Below, one piece after another: positions 19,145-31,034 of a stretch of 35,293 nucleotides of DNA (position 1 is its first letter; each line of letters begins with the position of its first letter). The notes below the pieces were generated by a model. It was not told the origin of the DNA, did no database searches, and saw nothing but the letters and a program-made list of their open reading frames with translations. The position numbers and the translations under genes were made by a program. This DNA is from Elysia marginata (lineage: Eukaryota; Mollusca; Gastropoda; Plakobranchidae): positions 192,225 to 227,517 of the forward strand of contig BMAT01005553.1 of assembly GCA_019649035.1 (NCBI GenBank), given 5' to 3'.

Positions 19145-22100
19145 TCATGGAAAGGATTGTAAAGGCTTTTTGTATGTGAGTTAAGGACAGTGTACACTAC
19201 ACTCCTACAAATTCCAGACTTCTTCAAGAGACATTAATTATGACTTTAATGCAGTACAATCTTGAAACCTTTACAATTCAAAGATTGTCATTGTCTCACC
19301 TTTGTAAGGATGATACAGTCGAATATAGACTCTAGTACACTTAAAGGATTGTAAAGGCTTTTTGTTTGTTGTTTAAGGACAGGGTACACTACACACCTAC
19401 ATTTTCTAGTAATTCTCAGCAGACTTTAACTATGCCTTAAATGCAGTATAATCTTGAAACCTTTCCATTTGAAATATACTTGTTTTCTAACCTTTGTAAG
19501 AAAGATACCGTCGAATGTAGACAATAGTACACTTAAAGGATTGTAAAGGCCTTTTGCATGTGTGTTAGGGACAGTGTGCACTACACAACTAAACATTCCA
19601 GTCATCTTTTAGAGACATTAACTATGACTTAAATGCAGTACAATCTTAAATCCTTTCCATTTAAAATATACTTGTTTTCTAATGTTTTTAAGGAAGATAC
19701 AATCGAATATAGACACCAGTACACCTCAAGGATTGTAAAGGCTTTATATATGTGCGAGTTAGGGACAGTATATACTATACACCTGCAAATTTCAGTTATC
19801 TTCAAAATACGTCAACCATGACTTATATGCAGTACAATCTTAAAACCTCTGTAGTTGAAATAAACTTGCTATTTAACTTTTGTAAGGAAGATACAATCGA
19901 ATGTAGACACCAGTACACTTGAAGGATTATGAAGGCTTTTTTATGTGAGTTATGGACAGTGTACACTACACACCTGCGCATTTCAGTTATCTTCAAAAGA
20001 TATCAATTATGACTTAAATGCAGTACAAAAAACCTTTTCATTTGAAATGTACTTATTTTCTAACCTTTGTAAGGAAGAAACGGTCAAGTTTAGACACCAG
20101 TTCATGTAAAAGATTGTAAAATCTTTTTGTATGTGACTTAAGGACAGTGTACACTACACACCCACACTCTCTAGTCATTCTCAGAAGACTTTTATTATGT
20201 CTTAAATGCTGTACAATCTTGTAACCTTTCCATCTGAAATATACTTGTTTTTGAACCTTTGTAAGGAAGATACCGTCGAATGTAGACAATAGTACACTTA
20301 AGGGGTTGTAAACGCTTTTTGTATGTATGTAAGAGACAATGTACATTAAACACTCGTTAATTCTAGTCATCTATAAAAAAAACATCTTCTATGACTTAAA
20401 TCCAGTACAATACTTAAACCTTTTACTTTTTAATGGTCGTCAAATTCTAACCCTTTTGAGAATGAAACAGTCAAATATAGACACCAGTTCTATCACACAA
20501 TTGTAAAGGCTTTTTTATGTGAGTTAGACACAGCGTACACTACATACATGCACATTCCAGACTTCTATAAGAGACATTAACTATGACTTTATTGCAGTAC
20601 AATCTTTAAACCTTTACAATCCAAAGATTGTGACTGTCTAACCTCTGCAGGGATGATACAGTCGAATGTAGATAATAGTACACTTAAAGGTTGTAAAGGC
20701 TTTTTGTATGTGAGTAAGGGACAGTGTACATTGCACACCTGCATATTCCAGACATCTTTTAAAGACATTAACTACGACTTAAATGCTGTATAAACTTGCA
20801 GCCTTTACATTTCAAATATACTTGTTTTCTAATGTTTGTAAGGAAGATACAATCGAAAGTAGACACCATTACACCTAAAGAATTGTAAAGGCTTTACCTA
20901 TGTATGAGTTAGGGACAGTATACAATATACACCTGCATATTCCAGTCATCTTCAAAAGACATCAACCATGACTTAATTGCAGTACAATTTTATAACCTCT
21001 ATAGTTGAAATGAAATTGTTATTTAACCTTTGTAAGGAAGATACAATCAAATGTAGACACCAGTACACTTAAAGGATTGTAAAGGCTTTTTGTATGTGAG
21101 TTAAAGACAGTGTACACTACACACCTACACATTACAGACTTCTTGAAGAGACATTTATTATGATTTTAATGCAGTACAATCCTAAATCCTTTACAATTCA
21201 AAAATTGTCATTGTCTAACCTTTGTAAGGATGATACAGTCGAATGTAGAGACTTGTACACTTAAAAGATTGTAAAGGCTTTTTGTATGTATGTTAGGGAC
21301 AATGTACATTACACACTTGTTAATTCTAGTCATCTATAAAAAAACCCATCTTTTATGACTTAAATGCGGCACAATACTTAAACCTTTTACATTTTAATGA
21401 TCATCATTTTCTAACCTTTTTGAGGATGCAACAGTTAAATATAGACACCAGTTCTATTACACGATTGTAAAGGCTTTTTGTTTGTGAGTTAGTCACAGTT
21501 TACACTACATACATGCACATTCCTCACTTCTTTAAAAAACATTAACTATGACTTTAATGCAGTACAATCTTTCAACCTTTACAATTCAAAGATTGTCATT
21601 GTCTAACATATGCAGGGATGATACAGTCGAATATAGACACCAGTACACTTAAAGGCTTGTAAAGGTTTTTTGTATGTGCGTAAGGGACAGTGTACATTGC
21701 ACACCTGCATATTCTAATCATCTTCAAAAGATATCAACTATGACTTAAGTGCAGTTCAATCTTAAAACCTCTTTCTTTAAAATGTACTTTTTTCTAACCT
21801 TTGTAGGGAAGAAATGGTCAAATGTAGACACCAAACCATGTCAAAATTGTAAAGGCTTTTTTATGTCAGTCAAGGACAGTGTATATTACACACCTTCACT
21901 TTCTAGTCATTCTAAAGAGACTTTTACTATGCCTTAATTGCAGTACAATCTTAAAACCTTTCCATTTAAAATAAACTTGTTTTCTAACCTTTTAAGGAAG
22001 ATACCGTCGAATGTAGACACTAGTACACTTAAAGGATTGTAAAAGCATTTTGTATGTATGTTAGGGACAGTGTACATTACACCCTTGTTTATTCCAGTCA

Positions 22101-23405
22101 TCGTTAAAAAAACATCTTCTATGACTTAAAGTAAGTACTTAAACCTTTACATTTAATGATCGTTATTGTTTATCCTTTTTTTTTTTTAGGAAGAAACAGT
22201 CAAATATAGACACGAGCTCTATCACACGATTGTAAAGGCTTTCTGTATATGAAAAAGACACAGTGTACACTTTTTACACGCACATTCCAGACTTCTTAAA
22301 AAGACATTAGCTATGACTTTAATGCTGTACAATCTTTAAGCCTTTACAATTCAAAGATTGTCAATTTCTAACCTTTGTAAGGATGTTACAGTCGAATGAA
22401 GACACTAGTACACTTAAAGGATTGTAAAGGCTTTTTGTGTGTGTGTTAGAGACAGTCTTCACTACACACCTACACTTTCCAGTCATCTGAAAAGGCATCA
22501 ACTATGTCTTAAATGCAGTACAATCTTAAAGCCTTTAAATTTAAAAGATACGTGTGTTCTAATCTTTGTTAGGAAGATACAATCGAATGTAGACATCTGT
22601 ACGCTTATAGGATTGTAATGGCTTTATATATGCGCGAGTTAGGGACAGTATATACTATACACCTGCAAATTTCAGTTATCTTCAAAATACGTCAACCATG
22701 ACTTAAATGCAGTACAATCTTAAAACCTCTATAGTTGAAATAAACTTGTTATTTAACTTTTGTAAGGAAGAAACGGTCCAATGTAGACACCAGTTCATGT
22801 AAAGGATTGTAAAGGCTTTTTGTATGTGAGTTAAAGACAGTGTACACTACACACCTGCACATTCCAGATTTCTTTAAGAGACCTTAACTATGAATTTAAT
22901 GCAGTACAATCTTGAAACCTTTACAATTCAAAGATCGTCATTGTCTAACCTTTGTAAGGAAGATACAGTCAAATGTAGACATTAGTACACTTAAAGGATT
23001 GTAAAATCTTTTTGTATGTGAGTCCAGGGCAGTGTACACTGCACACCTGCATAATCCAGTCTCTTCAAAAGACATCAACTATGAATTAAATGCAGTTCAA
23101 TCTTAAAACCTCTTCCTTTAAAAAGTACTTTTTTATAACATTTGTAGGGAAGAATCGGTCAAATGTAGACACCAGTTCATGTATAGGATTTTAAAGGCTT
23201 TTTGTATGTGGTTTAAGGACAGTGTACACTACACACCTACTTTTTTCAGTAGTTTGTCAGCAGACTTGAACTATGCCTTAAATGCAGTACAATATTGAAA
23301 CCTTTCCGTTTGAAATATACTTGTTTTTTAACCTTTGTAAAGAAGATACCGTCGAATGTATACACTCATACACTTAAAGGACTGTAAAGGCATTTTGTAT
23401 GCATA
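19145..23405 (+). repeat. ~192-bp satellite array, forward arm (~22 monomers)
   Basis: Tandem monomers with landmarks 'ggattgtaaaggctttttg', 'gacagtgtacactacacacc', 'tatgacttaaatgcagtaca', 'aaggaagatacagtcgaatg'. Each monomer has the 8-bp palindrome gtgtacac and an imperfect inverted pair (aaaggattgtaaagg / cctttacaattcaaa). The segment after 'aaacct' has four main types: A (cctttacaattcaaagattgtc), B or B' (catttgaaatatacttg), C (tagttgaaataaacttg), D (acattttaatgatcatc). Short open frames here are by-products. Confidence 0.97.
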
Positions 23406-25945
23406 TTTGTAGATTTCGAAAACAAGTATCTTTCCAATGGTAAGTCTTCAAGATTGTACTGCATTTGAGACGTAGTTGATTACCTTTCAGATGACTGGAA
23501 TGTGTAGGTGTGTAGTGTAGACTGTCCCTAACACATACAAAAAGCTTTTACAATTCTTTAAATGTACTGGTTGATGTACAATTGATTGTATCTTCTGTAC
23601 AAAGTATAGAAAACAAGTATATTTCAAATGGTAAGGTTTCAAGATTGTACTGCATTTAAGGCATAGTTGATGTTTTTTAAAGATGACTGGAATGTGTAGG
23701 TGTGTAGTGTACACTGTCCCTAACACACATACAAAAAGCCTTTACAATCCTTCAAGTATAGTAGTGTCTACATTTGACGGTTTATCTACAAAGGTTAGAA
23801 AACAAGTATATTTCAAATGATAAGGGTTCAAGATTGTACTGCATTTAAGTCATAGTTGATGTCTTTTGAAGATTACTGGAATATGCAGGTGTAAAGTGTA
23901 CACTGTCCCTTACTCATATACAAAAAGCCTTTACAAGCATTTGGGTGTACTAGTGTCTACATTCGACTGTATCATCCCTGCAAAGGTAAGACAATGACAA
24001 TCTTTAAATGGTAAAGTTTTAAAGATTGTACTGCATTTAGGTCAAAGGAAATGTCTCTGTAAAAAGTCTGGAATGTGTATGTATGTAGTGTAAACAGTAT
24101 CTAACTCACATACAAAAAGCCTTTACAATCGTTTGATAGAACTGGTGTCTATATTTGAATGTTTCTTCCTCCAAAAGTTTAGACAATGGCGATCATTAAA
24201 ATGTAAATGTTTAAGTATTGTACTGCATTTTAGTCATAGGAGATGTTTTTTTTTATAGATGACTGGTTTTAACAAGTGTGTAATGTATACTGTCCCTAAC
24301 TCGTATACAAAAAGCCTTTACAATCCTTTAGTGTCTACATTCGACGGTATCTTCCTTACAAAGGTTAGAAAACAAGTTTATTTGAAATGGAAAGATTTCA
24401 AGATTGTACTGCATTTAAGGCATAGTGAAAGTCTGCTAAGAATTACTGGAAAGTGTATGGGTGTAGTGTACACTGTCCTTAAAACATGTTGCAAAAGGCC
24501 TTTACAATCCTTTAAGAGTACTAGTGTCTACATTCGACGGTATCTTCATTACAAAGGTTATAAAACAAGAATTTTTGAAAAGGAAAGTTTTCAAGACTGT
24601 ACTGCATTTAATGCATAGTTACAGTCACCTGAGAATGACTGGAAAGTGCAGGTGTATAGTGTACACTGTTCTTAAATCATATTTATCAAGCTTTTAGAAT
24701 TCTTTAAGTGTCTAGGTGTCTACATTCGATTGTTTCTTCCTAACAAAGATTAGAACACAAGTATCTTTCAAATGGAAAGGCTTCAAGATTGTACTGTATT
24801 TAAGTCATAGTTGATGTCTTTAAAAGATGACTGGAATATGCAGGTGTGCAGCGTACACTGTCCCTTACTCACATAAAAAAAGCCTTTACAAGCCTTTAAA
24901 TGTACTAGTGTCTACATTCGACTGTATCAACCCTGGAAAGGTTAGACAACGACAATCTTTAAATTGTAATGGTTTAAAGATTGTACTGCATTAAAGTCAA
25001 AGGAAATGTCTCTTGAAGAAGTCTGGAATGTGCAGGTGTGTAGTGTACGCTGTCCTTAACTCAAATACAAAAAGCCTCTACAATCTTTTACATGATCTGG
25101 TGTTTACGTTTGACCGTTTCTTCCCTACAAAGGTTAGAAAATAAGTACATTTCAAAGGAAGTTGTTTTTTTTTAACTGCATTTAAGTCATAGTTGATATC
25201 TTTGGAAGATGACTGGATTATGCAGGCGTGCAGTGTACACTGTCCCTGACTCACTTACAAAAAGCATTTAATAACCTTAAGTGTACTAGTGTATACATTT
25301 GACTGTGTTTTCCTTACAAAGGTTAGACAATGATGATCTTTGAATTGTAAAGGTTTCAAGATTGTACTACAATAAAGACGTAGTTAATGTGTCTTGAAAA
25401 AGACTGGAATGTGCAGGTGTGTAGTGTACACTGTCCTTAACTCACATACAAAAAGCCTTTACAATCTTTTACATGAACTGGTGTCTACATTTGACCGTTT
25501 CTTCCTTAAAAAGGTTAAACAATGACGATCATTAAAATGTAAAGGTTTAAATATTGTACTGCATTTAAATCATATTTGATGTTTCTTTAAGATAAGTGGA
25601 TTGTGCAGGTGTATAGTGTACACTGTCCCTTACTTATATGTATAATGCCTTTACAATCCTTTAAGTGTACAGGTGTCTACATTCGATTGTATCTTTCTAA
25701 CAAAGATTAGGAAACAAGTATCTCTCAAATGGAAAGGCTTCAAGATTATACTGCATTTGAGACATAATTTATGCCCTTTCAGATGACTGGAATGTGTAGG
25801 TGTGTAGTGTAGACTGTCCCTAACACACATACAAAAAGCTTTTACAATCCTTTAAGAGTACTAGTATCTACATTCGACGGTATCGTCCTTACAAAGGTTA
25901 TAAAAAAGTGCATTTAAAATGGACAGGTTTTAAGATTGTCCTGCA
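23406..25945 (-). repeat. ~190-bp satellite array, inverted arm (~14 monomers)
   Basis: Same satellite in the opposite orientation ('gtacactgtccctaac', 'acaaaaagcctttacaatcc'). It meets the forward arm at about 23405 with no unique spacer. Read on the minus strand, the monomer types include the run B'-B-D-A, as in the forward arm. The array fades out at 'aagattgtcctgcaatatg'. Confidence 0.96.
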
Positions 25946-26239
25946 ATATGTACTGTACGATTACTACAATGGGAATCGGCGACCACTTCGAGTACATCTA
26001 TAATTATTTCAAAGTCGATGGCCAATATCTTTTCGACAAAAATGAATAAAAAAAAAGATTGAGAAATTGACTTAATTGATTATCTTATCATTTATTGTAA
26101 ATTATAATGCGTTTTCAAATTTATAGTCTGGCTATTTCTTAGTAATCGAACCTGATGAAGTAAGCTTATCAATCTCTGCTGAATCGCCCATGACATCTCG
26201 ATTACGCCTAAACACGAGGACAAAGGCTGACTCCACTGT
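25946..26239. other. Spacer with no recognised feature
   Basis: AT-rich sequence between the satellite and the small inverted-repeat element. An 88-codon minus-strand frame starting near 26398 crosses it but follows no recognisable domain. Confidence 0.55.
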
Positions 26240-26518
26240 GATATGCCATTTTGAAAGCGAAACATAGCATAGATATCTGAGATGTGCTACTTTGTTAGGG
26301 AAACATTTTTGCACATCTTTAAGATATGCCAAAATGACTCTATGGCCAGAATAGCATATCTCACGGACTGAGATAGGCCAAAATAGTTTTTTTTTCATTT
26401 AGTAAGATAAGTACCCACCGCATTCTATTTTTTCACTACTATTAACATAGTCCTTGTTTTTACGAACACAATGGTATATCAGTTTCAAAATGGCATATCT
26501 CTGAGATATGCCATTTTG
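26240..26518. mobile_element. Small MITE-like element with a 33-bp perfect palindrome
   Basis: A perfect 17-bp inverted repeat (gatatgccattttgaaa at 26240-26256; its complement at 26483-26499) brackets about 260 bp. Degenerate copies of the same motif lie at about 26322, 26350 and 26370. The right end extends into a perfect palindrome, 26486-26518, with 16-bp arms (caaaatggcatatctc) around a single base. Confidence 0.65.
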
Positions 26519-26910
26519 CTAGCACAGTGACGATAGTCAAAAAAAATTAGGAAGATCGGCTTGAGGTTTTAGCGATACCTATGATTTGTACGTTACGTTC
26601 TTTGGTTTCGGATTTTTTAAATAATGTTTAAAATAAGATAATAGTTTCTTACGGTACTCTTCCACATAAGCCTTGCAACTGCTTCAAAGAAGAAAGATGT
26701 AAAAAATTGTAGTATAAGTAAACGGCCTTTTCAAATTTTTTTAGCTCTACCATCTCTCTATAACTATTTTATTATTTTCCACAAAACTGCATGGAGTTTC
26801 TTAAGTTTAAAAGCTCAAAAAATATTTTGTGCGATAGAACCATGTTAACAGTCAGAAATGTAGAGCCTATATTGCGGCATTCAACGCAATTCGATTGGTT
26901 GCGAGACAAT

Positions 26911-27171
26911 GTTGTTATGGTGCTGCCAATTTGGCCTAGGTTTTTTTTTTTAATTTTGAAATGATACAAAAAAAAAACCTTTTTATTTTCGCCATTTTTC
27001 TGACTTAAGCCATTTTTGGAATTTCTTTTTCTTTATTTCAAGAAAACCGCTCGTCACTTTTAGGAAAAAAACAATAACTATCGTTTATTGACAAAGTTAA
27101 AATAGGTTTATCTCTTTATGGCCTAAGTCAGACTAAGTCAGACTTAGGCCATATTGGCATCACCATGACAA
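26911..27171. mobile_element. MITE-like inverted-repeat insert in the leader
   Basis: Left arm 'atggtgctgccaatttggcc' at 26917-26936 pairs with right arm 'ggccatattggcatcaccat' at 27149-27168, two mismatches in 20. The ~210-bp interior is T/A-rich. Partial copies: left arm at 15155, both arms at 28655 and 29037 with an extra insertion, right arm alone at 12506. Confidence 0.65.
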
Positions 27172-27377
27172 TGTATAGGTGTAAAAAAATTAACCACAAT
27201 AATTTTGCATTTCTATAAAAGAAAACAATATTTGAAAACATACCTTGTAGTTGACTTTGAGACCCCATTCTCGTCCTTTTCAATTTCTGCGTGAATAATA
27301 TCCAGATAAATCAGAAAGTACACAGCAAAACCAAATGAAGTGAAGATGGTAGTGCGCACACTACTCACGACAAGAAC

Positions 27378-27383
27378 TTTATT
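27378..27383 (-). terminator. Polyadenylation signal AATAAA in macro-repeat unit 1
   Basis: AATAAA on the minus strand, 166 bp downstream of the TATA box at 27549-27556, in the same 'ctttattatcctag' context as the other P copies. Confidence 0.4.
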
Positions 27384-27548
27384 ATCCTAGGTCACTTGAG
27401 TACCAAACTCAAAGAAAATTAAATTTATTTTCCTAAAGATATTAAGTGTAAATCCAAGATACTTCTGTACGAAATATACATATATCTAAACACATAAAAT
27501 TCAGTTTACTAGTGAAACACACGTTGCCATTTTTTCAAAAGGAGCTGC

Positions 27549-27624
27549 TTTTTATACCTCTTATCAGTTGGACGATAAATGTGGACATCCGAAGTCTGAC
27601 CAATCAAAAATTGAGTGGGCGGGA
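27549..27624 (-). promoter_or_regulatory. Minus-strand promoter-like block in unit 1
   Basis: GC box 27624-27617 (one base weaker at its edge), CCAAT box 27604-27600, TATA box (TATAAAAA) 27556-27549. The 43-bp gap between the CCAAT and TATA boxes equals that at 9155-9197. Confidence 0.5.
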
Positions 27625-28320
27625 TTTACAGTGGCAATTGGGTGTAGAGAAAACTATGCCGGTAACGATATCAATGACAGAGAGAGGCGAGCCCATCTGG
27701 GCTGTCCTTTTGTGTCCATTAAGTGTCTTGTGTTTGCGATGGCGACGCAACTCCACCTGGGCAGCCAAGCTGCTGGTGATTTTGTTTTGTTAGTGGACAC
27801 GGGTGTCTGGACACGATCATTCAGATCTAACAGCCACTAATCTAATTAATTTTACACTTGTGCAAATCCAGTACCTAATATAAAGCAGCCAGTTATTCTT
27901 CATAAAATCCGATGTGGCCAATGAGGTAGATACGTAACGGTTCAAAGGACCACCCTACGAAGCTTCATGTTGTTTAGGGGACGTTGATGTATAATTCTTG
28001 AAAACCAAACATTCCCAATTTCCAAGTTGCAGCAGTACCTTTCATAACATTGTTAGCCAGCAAAAAAAATACTCCCCATAGGTTTTTCACTTGCCTATGA
28101 AGTTTGCCTCTTGTTTGATTCCATAGTTTTTCATGTTTCTAAGTTTTGCTCCGTTCTTCTAATAGTCAAGAGAGACGTAAAATAAAAATGACTATATAAA
28201 AAAGGGCTACAACATCCAACGCAAACACGACACCATAATAGGTTTTTACACTAGGAACCCTGTAAACTAAAAAAAAAACTTATATTATGTAGCGCTTCTA
28301 CAAAATCAACTCAGTTGCTG

Positions 28321-30405
28321 AAGATCGGCGTAAGATTTTAAAGATATCAATGATTTGTACGTTACGTTCTTTTATGACATTTTCTTTTCTAATGTTTAAA
28401 ATATGATAATAGTTTCTTACTATACCAGTCACTGCAAGTAAGTAAGATATAAAAATTGTAAAATGAGAAAAGGCAATTTAAAGTCTATTTATCTCTTTTT
28501 CCCCCTCTCTATAACTATTTTTAAAACTTTTCACAAAACTTCATTGAGTTTCTAACGTTTAAAAACTCAGAAAAATATTTTGTGCAATAGACCTATGTTA
28601 ATAGCTTACATTGCGGTATTTGACGTAATTAGATTGGTTGCGAGACGATGTTTTCATGGTGCTGACAAGTTGGCCAAAGTTTTTTTTTTTGATTTGAGAT
28701 AATAAATTTTTTTTTATTTTTTGCTATTTTTCTGTCTTAGGCCATTTTAGAATTTCCTTTTTTTTATTTTAGGAAAACAACTTGGCACTTATACTATATG
28801 TAGAAAGACAAACAATAAAGATAATTATTTTTCAAAATTAAAATGGGGATATTCCACTCTGGCTTAAGTCAAGCTTAGGCCAAATTACAGACTTTAAGCA
28901 GCAACACGTGAGTACGACGCGAACGTCTGTGGGTCTATTTTTAGAAACTGGTTTCATTATTTTTATAGTTTCTCAATCTGCTTTCCCGATTTTCACGTAC
29001 GCGTAGTGAGACACGGTGCGTGTGCTAAAGGTCTCTATTGGCAGCACAATGACGATGTAATCATGTATATACGTGTACAAAATTAACCACAATATAGCAT
29101 TTCTATAATAGGAAACAAAATATTTGAAAACATAACATGTAGTTGAATTTGATTCCCCATTCTCGTCCTTTTCAATTTCAGCGTGAATAATATCCTGAAA
29201 AATCAGTAAAAAACCTTAATACAGCACAGAGCAAAACCAGATTGAGTGAAGATTATAGTGCACATACTGCTCACTGCAAGAACTTTATTATCCTAGGTCA
29301 CTCGAGCACTAAACCCAAAGAAAATTTGCTAACGATATTGGGTGTAAATCCAAGATACTTGCAAGAAATATGCATAGATTTCGACACACAAAATTCAGTT
29401 TACAAGTCAAGCAAGTGTTCTTATATTTCAAAAGTAGCCGCTTTTTACACCTCTTGTCAGTTGGACGATAAATGTGGACATCCCGAGTCGGACCAATCAA
29501 AAATGAGTGGGCTGGGTTTACAGTGACAACTTGGTGTAGAGAAGAGGTACAGCCAAGACGGTATCTATACAAAACTAAGACGGTAACGATATTAATGACG
29601 GAGAGAGGCGACCCCATCTGGGCTGTCCTTTTGTGTTCATTAAGTGACCAGTGTTAAACTGACTTAGGTCAGCGATGGCCACGCCGCTTCACCTGGGCAG
29701 CCAAGCTGGTGAAGTTATTGATGTTGTAGTGGACACGGGTGTCTGAACACGGTCATTTAGATCTAGCAGCCAATAATCTAATTAATTTTACACTTGTGCA
29801 AAATGCAGGCTTTCTTGAAAGTCTATCATACGCACAACCTCATTTAAATCACGACTTGAATGTAACCAGCTGATAGGTATAAAGGTAATTTGAAAATCCT
29901 ATCAAAGAACTGTGGCGTGCGTATGTCTGAAAATGCCCTGTACCTAATAGAAAGCAGCCTGTTGGTCATCATAAAACCCGATGTGGCAAATCTAACAGAA
30001 ACGTTACGGCTCAAATGACCACCTTACGAAGCTTCATGTAGCTTAGGGGACGTTAATGTATAATTCTTAAAAAAAAAACATTCCTAATTTCGAAGTTGCA
30101 ACAGTAGCCGTCATAACATTGTTAGCCAGCAAAAAAAAATTACTTCCCATAGGGTTTTCACCTGCCTATGAAGTATTATTCTCTTGTTTGATTCTATAGC
30201 TTTTATGTTCATAAGTTTTTCACTGGTTTTCTTATAGGCAAGAGAGACGTAAAAAAAGAATGACTATATGAAAAGGGGCTACACATCCAACCCAAACACG
30301 AAACCATATAAGTTTTTACCCTAGGAACCTTATAAGCTTTTTTTAAAATACTTATAAATGAAATGCATAATTATGTAGCGCCTTCTACAAAATAACTCAG
30401 TTGCT
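28321..30405. repeat. Macro-repeat unit 2 (leader L - P - B)
   Basis: Second unit in the same orientation, starting 'gaagatcggcg' directly after the B tail of unit 1, so the two are in tandem. It carries a 150-bp insertion (28887-29036) and a fuller B. In its P block the CCAAT box is kept at about 29491, but the GC box and TATA box are each mutated by one base ('gggctggg', 'tttttaca'). Confidence 0.82.
28887..29036. mobile_element. 150-bp MITE-like insertion with 3-bp target duplication
   Basis: Absent from unit 1, where the site reads 'ggccatattggc'. In unit 2 it is bracketed by ATT (28884-28886 and 29037-29039). Its ends are imperfect inverted repeats (acagactttaagca / tgctaaaggtctct). No coding content. 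Confidence 0.72.
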
Positions 30406-31034
30406 GAAGATTCCTCTATCCCAGGTGACCAGAGTAAATCAAGAAAATGTCACAGCTTTATACACGCATAATACGAGAAATAATTTGTTTTACCCGATTT
30501 GTAGTGTGGGTTAACCATTTTGAAGATAATGACCACGATTTACCATTGTAGATAGAAAGTTATTACATTTAAAGAGCTCTAAATCTAACTCTTATTTAGC
30601 ATGAGCAACTTGTGCCTGTTTCACCGTAGTTGCTTCACATTATATTGTTTCACATAATAAGACAAACTCTATTAACCCACAAGGGAAATTTATGTTGGAT
30701 ATACCAGTAGACCTACATATATCATATATAATTATGACAAGTGAATCAAACTCGCAACGCAGAAAAAAGGAAAGATATGCTCATTTTGTAGCAATGCATA
30801 GATCATACATCTAGAAATATTGACAAAACTAAGTTCATAAAGAAATAAAAAAATAATTAGATCAACAGTCATAAGAAAAACAGAAAAGGTTTTTTTACAC
30901 CTCCTTACCATACGGTCTTTTTTTAATTCTCCCTCTTCTCACTCTTTCTCCGTCTATGTTTCAATCTCATAGGTACATATTATAAGCAGGTGACAACATC
31001 CGTTCTCAGTAGGCTGCAACAAGCCTTACAGAGG
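30406..31034. repeat. Distal B tail and spacer
   Basis: Up to about 30660 it aligns loosely with 32700-32860 ('gttattacatttaaag', 'agcatgagcaac', 'gttgcttcacatt'), so B is longer than the part inside unit 1. From about 30660 to 31034 I see no repeat or gene. Confidence 0.55.

Larger units (their letters stand above)
26519..28320. repeat. Macro-repeat unit 1 (leader L - P - B)
   Basis: First of two adjacent long units. Leader L begins at about 26547 ('aggaagatcgg'), followed by an inverted-repeat insert (26911-27171), P (27175-27840) and a tail B not seen with the earlier P copies ('ctaattaattttacacttgtg', 'acgaagcttcatgt', 'aagagagacgta', 'tagcgcttctac'). It lacks about 140 bp of B present in unit 2 (about 29802-29945). 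Confidence 0.82.

Noticed and set aside
19145..25945. CRISPR-like repeat-spacer array
   Set aside because: The whole ~190-bp monomer is repeated with gradual divergence. There are no short conserved repeats with unique spacers, and the context is eukaryotic.
26132..26398. 88-codon minus-strand frame
   Set aside because: Half of it lies in the MITE-like element and half in AT-rich spacer. There is no domain and no second copy.
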